A stretch of DNA of 64,000 bases from Crenobacter cavernae (GTDB taxonomy: Bacteria > Pseudomonadota > Gammaproteobacteria > Burkholderiales > Chromobacteriaceae). The stretch lies in NCBI RefSeq assembly GCF_003355495.1, contig NZ_CP031337.1:811001-875000 (forward strand), written 5' to 3'. Positions 1-7,981 of the stretch are shown here, piece after piece (position 1 is the stretch's first letter; every line of letters starts with the position of its first letter). The notes beneath the pieces are model-generated. The model was not told the DNA's origin. It saw only the letters and a program-made list of their open reading frames with translations, and did no database searches. The translations under genes were made by a program, and so were the position numbers.

Positions 1-120
1 CCGCAATCGGACGCCGCCGACGCGCTCGCGGTCGCGCTGACGCACGCCAACCACAGCCACGCCGCGCTCGCCGGCCTGACCGCGCGCGGCTTCAAGGTCA
101 AGGGCGGGCGGCTGGTCTGA
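1..120 (+). CDS. ruvC: Crossover junction endodeoxyribonuclease RuvC, C-terminal end (partial)
   Basis: Only the last 39 codons and the TGA stop lie in the window. The fragment holds the SDAADALAVALTHA segment, which matches the C-terminal catalytic block of RuvC, whose two aspartates (DAAD, Asp138 and Asp141 in E. coli) bind the catalytic metal. RuvC cuts Holliday junctions made during recombination and works with RuvAB. ruvA follows 74 bases downstream on the same strand and ruvB is nearby, which supports the call. The N-terminal half lies outside the window. Confidence 0.9.
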   Translation, partial: PQSDAADALAVALTHANHSHAALAGLTARGFKVKGGRLV

Positions 121-160
121 GCGGCGCGCCGCTTTACGTCTTCCTGACCGGGCCCCGAGG

Positions 161-170
161 CTCGGCCAAG
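161..170. repeat. Isolated intergenic copy of the TTGGCCGAG word (as CTCGGCCAAG)
   Basis: A single copy of the recurrent 9-mer sits between ruvC and ruvA. It has no inverted partner next to it, so it does not form a terminator hairpin. It is the first of at least 45 copies in the window. Confidence 0.6.
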
Positions 171-194
171 CTCTTAAGAACCGCAAGGACAATC

Positions 195-788
195 ATGATC
201 GGACGCCTGACCGGCACGCTGATGGAAAAACTGCCGCCGCAGGTGGTGGTGAACGTGGGCGGCGTCGGCTACGAAGTCGACGTGCCGATGAGCACCTTCT
301 ACCAGCTGCCGCACCTCAATGAACCCGTCACGCTCTATACGCATCTGGCGGTGCGCGACGACGCGCATCTGCTTTACGGCTTCGCGAGCAAGGCCGAGCG
401 CGAGACCTTCCGGCAGCTGTTGAAGGTGACCGGCATCGGCGCCAAGATCGCGCTGGCGATCCTGTCGGCGCTGACCGCCGACGAGCTGGCGATCGCGATC
501 GCGTCCGAGGACCTCAAGCGCCTGTCGTCGATCCCCGGCATCGGCAAGAAGACCGCCGAGCGGCTGGTGCTCGAACTGCGCGGCAGGCTTTCGACCGGCG
601 GCGTCGTCGCGACGCCGGGCGGGCTGCCGCTCGCGCCCGAGCCGGCCCCCACCGACGACATCGCCAACGCACTGATCGCGCTCGGCTACAACGAGAAGGA
701 GGCCGCCGCCGCGCTGAAGGCGCTGCCGGCGAACGTCGGCGTCAGCGACGGCATCCGCCTCGCGCTCAAATCGCTGGTGAAGGGATAG
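195..788 (+). CDS. ruvA: Holliday junction branch migration protein RuvA
   Basis: The 197-residue product is close to the usual length of RuvA (203 in E. coli). The order matches the family: an N-terminal OB fold beginning MIGRLTGTL, two helix-hairpin-helix motifs (VTGIGAKIAL near residue 80 and IPGIGKKTAERLVLEL near 115), a Gly/Pro-rich linker, and a small C-terminal domain (NALIALGYNEKEA) that contacts RuvB. RuvA binds four-way junctions and loads the RuvB motor. An AAGGA ribosome site lies 6 to 10 bases before the ATG. The gene lies between ruvC and, two genes on, ruvB. Confidence 0.97.
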   Translation: MIGRLTGTLMEKLPPQVVVNVGGVGYEVDVPMSTFYQLPHLNEPVTLYTHLAVRDDAHLLYGFASKAERETFRQLLKVTGIGAKIALAILSALTADELAIAIASEDLKRLSSIPGIGKKTAERLVLELRGRLSTGGVVATPGGLPLAPEPAPTDDIANALIALGYNEKEAAAALKALPANVGVSDGIRLALKSLVKG

Positions 789-791
789 ACG

Positions 792-1532
792 ATGGCCAAC
801 GTCGCGGTACTGATCGATGCCGACAACGTGTCGCCCGACTGGATCGGCAACGTGCTCGAAGAGGCGAGCCGGCTCGGCGTCTTGGCCTTGAAGCGCGTGT
901 ACGGCGACTTCAGCAAGCACGACCGCTCGTGGCGCGACCTGTGCGCGCGCTTCGCGATCCACCCGGTTCAGCAGTTCCCTAACACCAAGGGCAAGAACGC
1001 GTCCGACATCGCGATGGTGATCGACGCGATGGACCTGTTGCACTCGGAGCGTTTCCACAGCTTCTGCCTGGTGTCGAGCGACAGCGACTTCTCGCGGCTG
1101 GCGACGCGGCTGCGCGAGGACGGCCTCGAGGTATGGGGCTTCGGCGAGCAAAAGACGCCGGCTGCCTTCGTCAACGCATGCAGCAAGTTCGTCTACGTCG
1201 AGATCCTGGGCTCCGAGCCGGACGACGAGACGCCCGTGCCCGGAAGCGCCGAACCGGCGGCGAAGAAGGCCGCGCTGCAGCCCTTGTCGCGCGCGCTGCG
1301 CCAGCGCTTCAGGCAGGCGATCGAGAGCCGCTGCGACGATGAGGGCTGGGCCAACCTCGGCCCGGTCGGCTCGCTGCTCAGTGAATGGATGCCCGACTTC
1401 GACCCGCGCAACTACGGTTTTCGCAACCTGTCCGACCTCGTCAACAAGTCGGGCTGGTTCGACATCAGCCAGGACGGCGCGCGCGGCAACTTCCGCGTCC
1501 GCCTGAAACAGGGCAACGGCAAGAAGGCCTGA
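792..1532 (+). CDS. NYN domain protein with C-terminal OST-HTH/LOTUS domain
   Basis: The 246-residue protein starts three bases after ruvA stops, so the two are probably co-transcribed. Residues 1 to about 140 form a NYN (PIN-like) nuclease domain with the acidic residues of that fold visible in LIDADN, SDIAMVIDAMDL and SSDSDFSRLA. A linker of about 35 residues leads to a C-terminal block (residues about 175 to 240, ending in GWFDISQ...FRVRL) that resembles the OST-HTH/LOTUS fold, often linked to RNA binding. Bacterial proteins of this NYN plus LOTUS architecture are common but poorly characterised. A metal-dependent RNase role is inferred from the fold. Confidence 0.85.
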   Translation: MANVAVLIDADNVSPDWIGNVLEEASRLGVLALKRVYGDFSKHDRSWRDLCARFAIHPVQQFPNTKGKNASDIAMVIDAMDLLHSERFHSFCLVSSDSDFSRLATRLREDGLEVWGFGEQKTPAAFVNACSKFVYVEILGSEPDDETPVPGSAEPAAKKAALQPLSRALRQRFRQAIESRCDDEGWANLGPVGSLLSEWMPDFDPRNYGFRNLSDLVNKSGWFDISQDGARGNFRVRLKQGNGKKA

Positions 1533-1553
1533 GCATCGCAACAGGACAAAAGC

Positions 1554-1589
1554 TCGGCCAACCTTGAGACGGCGTTCAAGGTTGGCCGA
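1554..1589. terminator. Bidirectional terminator built from an inverted pair of the TTGGCCGA word
   Basis: Arms TCGGCCAACCTTGA (1554-1567) and TCAAGGTTGGCCGA (1576-1589) are perfectly complementary, with an 8-base loop. A-rich sequence lies on the left and TTTAC on the right. The hairpin lies between two convergent genes and its right arm ends one base before the stop codon of the minus-strand gene, so it can serve both. Confidence 0.8.
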
Positions 1590-1590
1590 T

Positions 1591-2403
1591 TTACAGACCG
1601 GCGCAAGGGTCGGCGCGCGGGTGTCCTTTGATCAGCACTGCGGCGTCGTATGTGCCGGCTGCCGGCACCTGCTCGACGTAGCCGACCGACAGCGCCGTGG
1701 TAACAAGCCAACGCGGCACGCCGAGGTCGCGCCGCACGTGGCCGTTGCCGGCCAACAGCACCACGCCGCGCGCGGCGTTCGCGTCGACCACCCCTGCCAT
1801 CACCGCGTCGCGTGCGACCTGCGCGTCAACCATCCTGGGCAGCGCCGACGCCGGCAGCTTGCCGCAATGCCCGGCGTCGACCTCGCGGCGCTGGCCGGCG
1901 GCGAGGTCTTGGGGCACGGCCGCCAGCCGCGCGGCCAGCCCCATGCCTAGCACCGGCGCGTAACCTTCGCGCATCACGCGCAACGCGTCGGCCCGCGACA
2001 GGTTGGCGGCGACGAGCGGCAAGTCGTAGCGCAACGCGAGCGCGACCACCGGCCGGTAGAAATCCCAGTTCCAGCCCGACGGCTCGGTCCCCCCTCCTCC
2101 CAGCCCGGCGCGGATCACGCAGTCGGCGTCGTGCCCGCAGGTCTTCAGCGCCGCGTCGAGATCGGCCTGGCGTTCGCGGTCGAACTGCTCGAGCGCGATC
2201 GCCGGCCGCCAGCCGGCTTCGACCGCGCGCGCAAGCGCTTCGAGCCGCTGACGGTGGCCGTCGGCGTTGTCGTGCACCTCGCCTAGCAGCACCGTCTTGT
2301 GCACCGGCAAGGCGAGCGCGAGGCGCTCTGGCGTCCAGTCAGAGCGCGGCGTCGCGCAGCCGGCGAGCGCGAGGCCGGCGACGGCTGCCATCAGGAAACG
2401 CAT
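1591..2403 (-). CDS. ChaN family lipoprotein (haem-binding uptake, Tiki-like fold)
   Basis: The 270-residue product has a lipoprotein signal peptide with lipobox LALAGC at residues 12 to 17. The mature protein carries the ChaN/DUF399 hallmarks: LLGEVHDNADGH near residue 40, ALEQFDRERQ, and GNGHVRRDLGVP near the C-terminus. ChaN of Campylobacter binds haem and is linked to iron uptake. The family is distantly related to TraB/Tiki proteins and some members may be metalloproteases, so the function here is a family-level inference. The gene is a single-gene unit convergent with the NYN gene and shares its terminator. Confidence 0.85.
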   Translation of the reverse strand: MRFLMAAVAGLALAGCATPRSDWTPERLALALPVHKTVLLGEVHDNADGHRQRLEALARAVEAGWRPAIALEQFDRERQADLDAALKTCGHDADCVIRAGLGGGGTEPSGWNWDFYRPVVALALRYDLPLVAANLSRADALRVMREGYAPVLGMGLAARLAAVPQDLAAGQRREVDAGHCGKLPASALPRMVDAQVARDAVMAGVVDANAARGVVLLAGNGHVRRDLGVPRWLVTTALSVGYVEQVPAAGTYDAAVLIKGHPRADPCAGL

Positions 2404-2499
2404 ATACCCAGACTCCTTCTAATGACGGGCTCGGCCGCCCGTCCCTGGCTTCCGACTACGTTACACTAGCGGCTGTTCCCCCCGACTACCGACACCACC

Positions 2500-3534
2500 A
2501 TGATCGAAACCGACAACCTGATCGGCGGCGCCCCCGAGCGGCGCCTCGTCACCCAGCAGAGCCTGTCGCAGCAGGAAGAGGCGCTCGAGCGCGCGCTGCG
2601 CCCCAAGCTGCTCGACGAGTACGTCGGTCAGAAGAAGGCGCGCGAGCAGCTCGAGATCTTCATCGAGGCGGCCAAGCGGCGAAGCGAGGCGCTGGATCAT
2701 GTGCTCTTGTTCGGCCCGCCGGGCCTCGGCAAGACGACGCTCGCGCACATCATCGCGCGCGAACTCGGCGTGAACCTCAGGCAGACGTCCGGCCCGGTGC
2801 TCGAACGCGCCGGCGACCTCGCCGCCTTGCTGACCAACCTCGAGCCGCACGATGTTTTATTTATCGACGAGATCCACCGCCTCAGTCCGGTCGTAGAGGA
2901 GATCCTCTACCCGGCGCTCGAGGACTACCAGATCGACATCATGATCGGCGAAGGCCCGGCCGCGCGCTCGGTGAAGATCGACCTGCCGCCGTTCACGCTG
3001 ATAGGCGCGACGACGCGCGCCGGCATGCTGACCAACCCGCTGCGCGACCGCTTCGGCATCGTCGCGCGGCTCGAATTCTACACGCCCGACGAGCTGACCA
3101 AGATCGTCGCGCGCTCGGCCAACCTTCTCAACGTGCAGCTGTCCGACGGCGGTGCTTTCGAGGTCGCGCGTCGCAGCCGCGGTACGCCGCGGATCGCGAA
3201 CAGACTGCTGCGACGCGTGCGCGACTACGCCGAGGTGAAGGCCGACGGCGTCGTCACGCGCGAGGTCGCCGACGCCGCGCTGGCGATGCTCGACGTCGAC
3301 CACGCCGGCCTCGACGTAATGGACCGGAAACTGCTGCAGGCGATCCTCGAGAAGTTCGCCGGCGGCCCGGTAGGCTTGGACAACGTCGGTGCGGCGATCG
3401 GCGAATCGACCGACACGATCGAAGACGTGATCGAACCGTTCCTGATCCAGCAGGGCCTGCTGCAGCGCACGCCGCGCGGCCGGATGGCGACCGCGCTCGC
3501 GTTCCAGCACTTCGGCCTGCCGGCGAAGGACTGA
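2500..3534 (+). CDS. ruvB: Holliday junction branch migration ATPase RuvB
   Basis: The 344-residue product matches RuvB in length and motifs. Walker A is GPPGLGKTTLAH near residue 70, Walker B is LFIDEIHRLS near 122, sensor 1 is LIGATTRAGML near 167, and the arginine finger region is SRGTPRIANRLLRRVRDYA near 227. The C-terminal winged helix ends GRMATALAFQHFGL. RuvB hexamers pump DNA through the RuvA-junction complex. The gene is separated from ruvA by two genes, an arrangement known in betaproteobacteria. The fructokinase gene begins 3 bases after its stop. Confidence 0.98.
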   Translation: MIETDNLIGGAPERRLVTQQSLSQQEEALERALRPKLLDEYVGQKKAREQLEIFIEAAKRRSEALDHVLLFGPPGLGKTTLAHIIARELGVNLRQTSGPVLERAGDLAALLTNLEPHDVLFIDEIHRLSPVVEEILYPALEDYQIDIMIGEGPAARSVKIDLPPFTLIGATTRAGMLTNPLRDRFGIVARLEFYTPDELTKIVARSANLLNVQLSDGGAFEVARRSRGTPRIANRLLRRVRDYAEVKADGVVTREVADAALAMLDVDHAGLDVMDRKLLQAILEKFAGGPVGLDNVGAAIGESTDTIEDVIEPFLIQQGLLQRTPRGRMATALAFQHFGLPAKD

Positions 3535-3536
3535 CG

Positions 3537-4436
3537 ATGCGCTTCGGCATCGACCTCGGCGGCACCAAGATCGAACTGATCGCGCTCGATGCTGCAGGTC
3601 GCGCAGTGTTACGAAGACGCGTAGCGACGCCGCAGGGCGACTACGAAGGCACCTTGGCCGCGATCAAGGCGCTCGTGACGTCGGCCGAGGCGGAACTGGC
3701 CGTCGCCGCGACGCTCGGCTTCGGCACGCCGGGCGCGCTGTCCACCGCCACCGGCCGGATCAAGAACGCCAACTCGACCTGCCTTAACGACAAGCCGCTG
3801 AAAGACAACCTCGAGGCGCTGCTGCAACGCGAAATCCGCATCGCCAACGACGCCAACTGCTTTGTCCTGTCCGAAGCCGCCGACGGCGCCGCGGCCGGTT
3901 CGAGCGTGGTCTTCGGCATGATTCTCGGCACCGGCGTCGGCGGCGGCATCGTCGTAAACGGGCAGATCCTCGAGGGCGCGAACCGCATCGCCGGCGAGTG
4001 GGGGCATAACCCGCTGCCACAGCCCGAAGCGATCGACCTGCCGCTGCCTTCTTGCTACTGCGGCCGCGCCGGCTGCGTCGAGACCTATCTGTCCGGCCCG
4101 GGACTGTCGGCCGACCATGCACGGCAGACCGGCACGCCTCTTTCCGCCGCCGAGATCGTGAGCTTGGCCGAGGGTGGCGACGGCGCGTGCGCGCAAGCGA
4201 CGCTCGAGCGCTACGAGCGGCGCCTCGCGAGGTCGCTCGCCGGCGTGATCAACCTGATCGACCCCGACGTGATCGTGCTCGGCGGCGGCCTGTCTAACGT
4301 CGCGCGGCTGTACGACAACGTGCCGCGGCTGTGGCACGAATGGGTGTTCTCCGACGCGGTCGCGACCAAGCTCGTGCCGCCGAGGCACGGCGACAGCTCG
4401 GGCGTGCGCGGCGCCGCGTGGCTGTGGCCGGCATGA
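3537..4436 (+). CDS. mak: ROK family fructokinase (Mak-like)
   Basis: The 299-residue protein starts GIDLGGTKIELIALD, the ROK phosphate-binding loop, and includes IANDANCF, the ILGTGVGGGIV loop, AGEWGHNPLP, and the ROK zinc site in CYCGRAGCVE. The C-terminal HGDSSGVRGAAWLW closely resembles what I recall of E. coli Mak, which phosphorylates fructose and some other hexoses with ATP. The ATG lies 3 bases after the ruvB stop, so translation is probably coupled. The gene carries one TTG-GCC-GAG word at 4164. Substrate specificity cannot be fixed from sequence alone; glucokinase or N-acetylglucosamine kinase activity is possible. Confidence 0.85.
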   Translation: MRFGIDLGGTKIELIALDAAGRAVLRRRVATPQGDYEGTLAAIKALVTSAEAELAVAATLGFGTPGALSTATGRIKNANSTCLNDKPLKDNLEALLQREIRIANDANCFVLSEAADGAAAGSSVVFGMILGTGVGGGIVVNGQILEGANRIAGEWGHNPLPQPEAIDLPLPSCYCGRAGCVETYLSGPGLSADHARQTGTPLSAAEIVSLAEGGDGACAQATLERYERRLARSLAGVINLIDPDVIVLGGGLSNVARLYDNVPRLWHEWVFSDAVATKLVPPRHGDSSGVRGAAWLWPA

Positions 4437-4450
4437 TCTCTGTTGCAATA

Positions 4451-4484
4451 AAAAAAGCTCGGCCAACGTTGGCCGAGCTTTTTT
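4451..4484. terminator. Perfect 34-bp palindromic terminator made of two abutting TTGGCCGAG words
   Basis: The sequence from 4451 to 4484 equals its own reverse complement: an A6 tract, then AGCTCGGCCAAC|GTTGGCCGAGCT, then a T tract. It lies between the convergent fructokinase and purC genes and has a T tract in both directions, so it should terminate both. Confidence 0.9.
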
Positions 4485-4498
4485 ATGTCAAATCCCGA

Positions 4499-5371
4499 TC
4501 AGGCGGTCAACTTGACCAGCGCCTCGCGGTACTTGTCGGCGGTCTTCTGCGCGACCTCCAGCGGCACGGCCGGCGCCGGCGGCTGCTTGTTCCAGCCGGT
4601 AGCCTCGAGCCAGTCGCGCACGAACTGCTTGTCGAACGACGGCGGGTTCGACCCTTCCTTGTAGCTGTCGGCTGGCCAGAAGCGGCTGGAATCCGGCGTC
4701 AGCGCCTCGTCCATCAGCGTCAGCGTGCCGTCCTCGTCGAGGCCGAATTCGAACTTGGTGTCGCAGATGATGATGCCGCGCCCTCGTGCGTACTCGGCTG
4801 CGGCGGTGTAGAGCGCGATCGCGGTGTCGCGGACCTTGGCAGCCAGCTCTTTGCCGACGATGGCTTCGCACTGCGCGTATGAGATGTTTTCGTCGTGGTC
4901 GCCGACCGCGGCCTTGGTCGACGGGGTGAAGATCGCCTCGGGCAGCTTGCTCGCTTCCTTCAGACCCGCCGGCAGCGCGATGCCGCACACCGAGCCTTGC
5001 TGCTGGTACTCCTTCCAGCCGGAACCGGCGAGGTAACCGCGCACGATGGCTTCTACCGGCACCGGTTTCAGGCGCTTGGCGACCACCGCGCGGCCCTCTA
5101 CCAGCGGCAATTCGGCCGCCGGCACCACGTCCTCGACCTTGTCGCCGGTGAAGTGGTTGGGGACGAGGTCCTTGAGCTTGTCGAACCAGAAGTTGGAGAT
5201 CGCGGTCAGGATCTGGCCCTTGCCCGGGATGGCATCGGGCAGGATCACGTCGAAAGCCGACAGGCGGTCACTAGCGACCATCAGCATGCGCTGGTCGTCG
5301 ATCTCATACAGGTCGCGCACCTTGCCGGAGTAGAGTTTTTTCAGGCTCAGCGAAGTCGGGGTGCCGGTCAT
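4499..5371 (-). CDS. purC: Phosphoribosylaminoimidazole-succinocarboxamide synthase (SAICAR synthetase)
   Basis: PurC joins CAIR and aspartate using ATP in purine biosynthesis. The product shows the family landmarks YSGKVRDLYEID near the N-terminus, DRLSAFDV, PLVEGRAVVAKRLKPVPVEAIVRGYLAGSGW (read in parts), and DTKFEFG...LMDEALTPDSSRFWP near the C-terminus. I chose the ATG at 5371 (290 residues) because GGAA stands 7 bases upstream; an in-frame ATG at 5383 would add four residues. It is the last gene of a purE-purK-purC run on the minus strand. Confidence 0.96.
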   Translation of the reverse strand: MTGTPTSLSLKKLYSGKVRDLYEIDDQRMLMVASDRLSAFDVILPDAIPGKGQILTAISNFWFDKLKDLVPNHFTGDKVEDVVPAAELPLVEGRAVVAKRLKPVPVEAIVRGYLAGSGWKEYQQQGSVCGIALPAGLKEASKLPEAIFTPSTKAAVGDHDENISYAQCEAIVGKELAAKVRDTAIALYTAAAEYARGRGIIICDTKFEFGLDEDGTLTLMDEALTPDSSRFWPADSYKEGSNPPSFDKQFVRDWLEATGWNKQPPAPAVPLEVAQKTADKYREALVKLTA

Positions 5372-5395
5372 GGCGTATTCCATTCCAGGGTGACA

Positions 5396-5418
5396 AGGCG
5401 ACCGGTTCGCGGTCGCCT
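5396..5418 (-). other. Hairpin in the purK-purC spacer
   Basis: Arms AGGCGACC (5396-5403) and GGTCGCCT (5411-5418) enclose a 7-base loop in the spacer between purK and purC. There is no T tract on the transcribed side, so it is more likely an mRNA processing or stability element than a terminator. Confidence 0.4.
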
Positions 5419-5425
5419 GACAGAA

Positions 5426-6565
5426 TTACAGGGTGTCCTTGAGCGCCTCGGCCTGCACCAGCGCCGCCTCGGCCGAGTCGGCGAGCACGGTGAAGTGGCC
5501 CATCTTGCGGCCCGGTCGCGCTTCCCTTTTGCCGTACAGGTGCAGCTCGACGTTGGGTGCCTCCATCAGCACCGCCCAGTTCGGCTCGCGGCCGCTCTCG
5601 GGCCACACGTCGCCGAGCAGGTTGACCATCACCGCCGGCTTCAACAGCGCGGTGCTGCCGGGCAACAGCCCGCACAGCGCACGCACCTGCTGCTGGAACT
5701 GGCTGGTGATGCAGGCGTCGAGCGTGTAGTGGCCGGAGTTGTGCGGGCGCGGCGCGATCTCGTTGATCAACAGCGTGTCGTCTTCGAGCACGAAGAATTC
5801 GACCGCGAGCACGCCGACGTAGTCGAGCGCGTCGGCGAGCTGTTTCGCCATGCCCTGCGCGGTCTCGGCAACAAAGGGCGACAGCGTCGCCGGCACGATC
5901 GACACGTCGAGGATGCCTTTCTCGTGGCGGTTCTCGGCGACCGGGAAGGTGTTCATCTGCGTGTGGCTGACGCGGGTGACGATCACCGACACCTCGGCCT
6001 TCAGCTCGACGCGCTTCTCGAGCACGCAGGCCTGGCCGCCGAGGTCGGCGTACGCCTCGCGCGCGGCGGAGGCGGTTTCGACGAGCACCTGGCCCTTGCC
6101 GTCGTAACCGAGGCGCGCGGTCTTCAGGATGCCGGGCAGGTAGGGCGCGAGGTCGGTGTGCAGGTCGTCGACGGTTTCGATCGCCAGATAAGGCACGGTC
6201 GCGAGACCCGCCTTCTTGATCCAGCCCTTCTCGACGATGCGGTTCTGCGCGACGGCGACGCAATCGCCGCTCGGTGCGACGCGCACACCGCGGCGTGCGA
6301 GCTCGCGCATCGCGTCGGCGTTGACGTTCTCGAATTCGGTGGTGATCGCGGCGCAGGTCTTGGCGAGGATGTCGAGCGCCTGCGCGTCGTTGAACGGCGC
6401 CTTGATATGGACGTCGGCGAAGTCGGCGGCGGGCGCGGCCTCGTCCGGGTCGAGCACCGTCACGCGGTAGCCCATGGTCTTGGCGGCGGCGGCGAACATG
6501 CGGCCGAGCTGGCCGCCGCCGAGGATGCCGAGCATGGAAGGCGGCAGGATGGCTTTTGCGCTCAT
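5426..6565 (-). CDS. purK: 5-(carboxyamino)imidazole ribonucleotide synthase PurK
   Basis: The 379-residue ATP-grasp enzyme converts AIR, bicarbonate and ATP to N5-CAIR. The N-terminus has the glycine-rich LGILGGGQLGRMFA. The ATP-grasp core includes TARLGYDGKGQ near residue 150, CVLEKRVELKAEVSVIV near 183, and NEIAPRPHNSGHYTLDA near 262. The ATG overlaps the purE stop by four bases (ATGA), so purK is translationally coupled to purE, with which it acts in sequence. Nothing unusual is seen. Confidence 0.97.
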   Translation of the reverse strand: MSAKAILPPSMLGILGGGQLGRMFAAAAKTMGYRVTVLDPDEAAPAADFADVHIKAPFNDAQALDILAKTCAAITTEFENVNADAMRELARRGVRVAPSGDCVAVAQNRIVEKGWIKKAGLATVPYLAIETVDDLHTDLAPYLPGILKTARLGYDGKGQVLVETASAAREAYADLGGQACVLEKRVELKAEVSVIVTRVSHTQMNTFPVAENRHEKGILDVSIVPATLSPFVAETAQGMAKQLADALDYVGVLAVEFFVLEDDTLLINEIAPRPHNSGHYTLDACITSQFQQQVRALCGLLPGSTALLKPAVMVNLLGDVWPESGREPNWAVLMEAPNVELHLYGKREARPGRKMGHFTVLADSAEAALVQAEALKDTL

Positions 6566-7053
6566 GCGTCGAGCTCCGGCAGGGTCATCGCGAGCACGGT
6601 GTCGGTCTGCTTCTGGCGGAAGGCTTCGAGCTTGGCCGCGAGTTCCGCGTCGTGGTTGGCGAGCAGCGAGACGGCGAACAGCGCGGCGTTCGCGGCGCCG
6701 GCCTCACCGATCGCGAAGGTCGCGACCGGCACGCCCTTGGGCATCTGCACGATGGAAAGCAAGGAATCCTCGCCGCGCAGGTAGCGCGACGGCACCGGCA
6801 CGCCGAGCACCGGCAGCGTGGTCTTGGCGGCGATCATTCCCGGCAGGTGGGCGGCGCCGCCGGCGCCGGCGATGATGGCCTTGATGCCACGGCCGCGCGC
6901 CTGTTCGGCGTATTCGAACATCAGGTCGGGCGTGCGGTGCGCCGACACGACGCGGGTCTCGCAGCGCACGCCGAAGTCCTTCAGCACCCGGGCGGCGTGC
7001 TGCATCACGTCCCAGTCGCTGTTGCTGCCCATTACGATGCCGACTTCGATCAT
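6562..7053 (-). CDS. purE: 5-(carboxyamino)imidazole ribonucleotide mutase PurE (class I)
   Basis: The 163-residue product starts MIEVGIVMGSNSDWDVMQHA, the class I PurE signature in which SNSDW forms part of the active site. The internal VVSAHRTPDLMFEYA and IAGAGGAAHLPGMIAAKTTLPVLGVP motifs (read in parts) are also typical. The enzyme rearranges N5-CAIR to CAIR, which PurC then uses. It is the first gene of the purE-purK-purC run, with a 107-base spacer upstream that should hold the promoter. Confidence 0.97.
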   Translation of the reverse strand: MIEVGIVMGSNSDWDVMQHAARVLKDFGVRCETRVVSAHRTPDLMFEYAEQARGRGIKAIIAGAGGAAHLPGMIAAKTTLPVLGVPVPSRYLRGEDSLLSIVQMPKGVPVATFAIGEAGAANAALFAVSLLANHDAELAAKLEAFRQKQTDTVLAMTLPELDA

Positions 7054-7102
7054 GGCGTCACCCTGTGCGGAATAAAGTCCGCCATTTTAACCAAGACGGT
7101 GC

Positions 7103-7122
7103 GCCGCCCCAATCGGGGCGGC
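7103..7122 (-). terminator. GC-rich hairpin downstream of cpoB
   Basis: Arms GCCGCCCC (7103-7110) and GGGGCGGC (7115-7122) have a 4-base loop, beyond the cpoB stop on the minus strand. The T run that follows on that strand is weak (CTTGGTT), so termination strength is uncertain. Confidence 0.5.
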
Positions 7123-7160
7123 CCCTAGGGCGGCGGCGGGACGGGCCGCCCTCTCACCTT

Positions 7161-7913
7161 TTATAGCTTGGCGAGCTGCTCCTTGGCCTTGGCGGCCGCG
7201 TCGCTCTTCGGATAGAGCTTGATCAGGCGCTTGAGCGTCGCCTTCGCGATGTCGACCTGGCCGAGGTCGCGCTGGCAGTTGGCGATATTGCGCAGCGCGT
7301 CGGGCGCCTTCGGATGCGTCGGGTACTTGTCGGCGAAGCGGCGGTGGATGTCGATCGCCGCGTCGTACTGCTTCTGCGCGGTGTGCGCGACGCCGAGCCA
7401 GTACTGCGCGTCCGGCGCCTGGTCGCCGTCCGGGTTGGCGGCGAGATATTTCTGCAACGCTTCGATCGCCTTAGGGAAGTCTCGGCCCTTGAGCAGCGTC
7501 ATCGCGCGCTCGTAGTCGGGGCTCGCCTGCGTATCGGCGGCGCCCGCCGATACCGCCGGCGCGACCGCAGAGCCCTTCGCGTCGCCGGCGTGGCTTTCCA
7601 GCTTGCCGAGGCGGCCGTCGAGGTCGTTGTACAGGTCGTTCTGGCGCTTCTGCGTCGTCGTCAGGTTGTAGGTCTGCACCTCGACCTCGCCCTTCAGGCG
7701 CGCGACTTCGGCGCGCAGGCTGTCGATCTGGCCGACCATCTCCAACAGCTTGTCGTTGGACAGCTTGGTCTCGATCTGCGCGAGGCGCGTCTGCGCCTGC
7801 TGGTTGACCGTGTCGATCTGGCGACGCGTTTCCTCGATGTCGCTGGTGGTGGCGCAGCCGGCCAAGAGGCCCAGCAAGGCGCCGCCTGCGACCAGGCGGT
7901 GGGGCAATCTCAT
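7161..7913 (-). CDS. cpoB: Cell division coordinator CpoB (YbgF), Tol-Pal associated
   Basis: The 250-residue protein has an N-terminal signal with a lipobox-like LLAGC at residues 16 to 20. A predicted trimerising coiled coil runs from about 30 to 105 (heptad-rich QIDTVNQQAQTRLAQIETKL), then an Ala-rich linker, and a C-terminal TPR block from about 130 (YERAMTLLKGRDFPKAIEAL, DAQYWLGVAH, DALRNIANCQ). CpoB links outer-membrane constriction by Tol-Pal to peptidoglycan synthesis in E. coli. There it is a soluble periplasmic protein, so the apparent lipobox suggests membrane anchoring in this organism. It follows pal, as usual. Confidence 0.92.
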   Translation of the reverse strand: MRLPHRLVAGGALLGLLAGCATTSDIEETRRQIDTVNQQAQTRLAQIETKLSNDKLLEMVGQIDSLRAEVARLKGEVEVQTYNLTTTQKRQNDLYNDLDGRLGKLESHAGDAKGSAVAPAVSAGAADTQASPDYERAMTLLKGRDFPKAIEALQKYLAANPDGDQAPDAQYWLGVAHTAQKQYDAAIDIHRRFADKYPTHPKAPDALRNIANCQRDLGQVDIAKATLKRLIKLYPKSDAAAKAKEQLAKL

Positions 7914-7932
7914 GCTCTATTCCTCTGACGGA

Positions 7933-7955
7933 CAAAACCGGGCCCAAGGCCCGGT
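7933..7955 (-). terminator. Intra-operon terminator between pal and cpoB
   Basis: On the minus strand the hairpin ACCGGGCC-TTG-GGCCCGGT (arms 7948-7955 and 7937-7944) is followed by TTTTGTCC. It stands in the 68-base spacer between pal and cpoB and should reduce read-through into cpoB. Confidence 0.65.
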
Positions 7956-7981
7956 CCGGTTCTACGTTTGACGCATCGCGC

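Noticed and set aside
1812..3536. Open frame reading into the fructokinase from the left
   Set aside because: The part before 3537 is out of frame with ruvB and is Arg/Ala-rich. The fructokinase begins at its own ATG at 3537.
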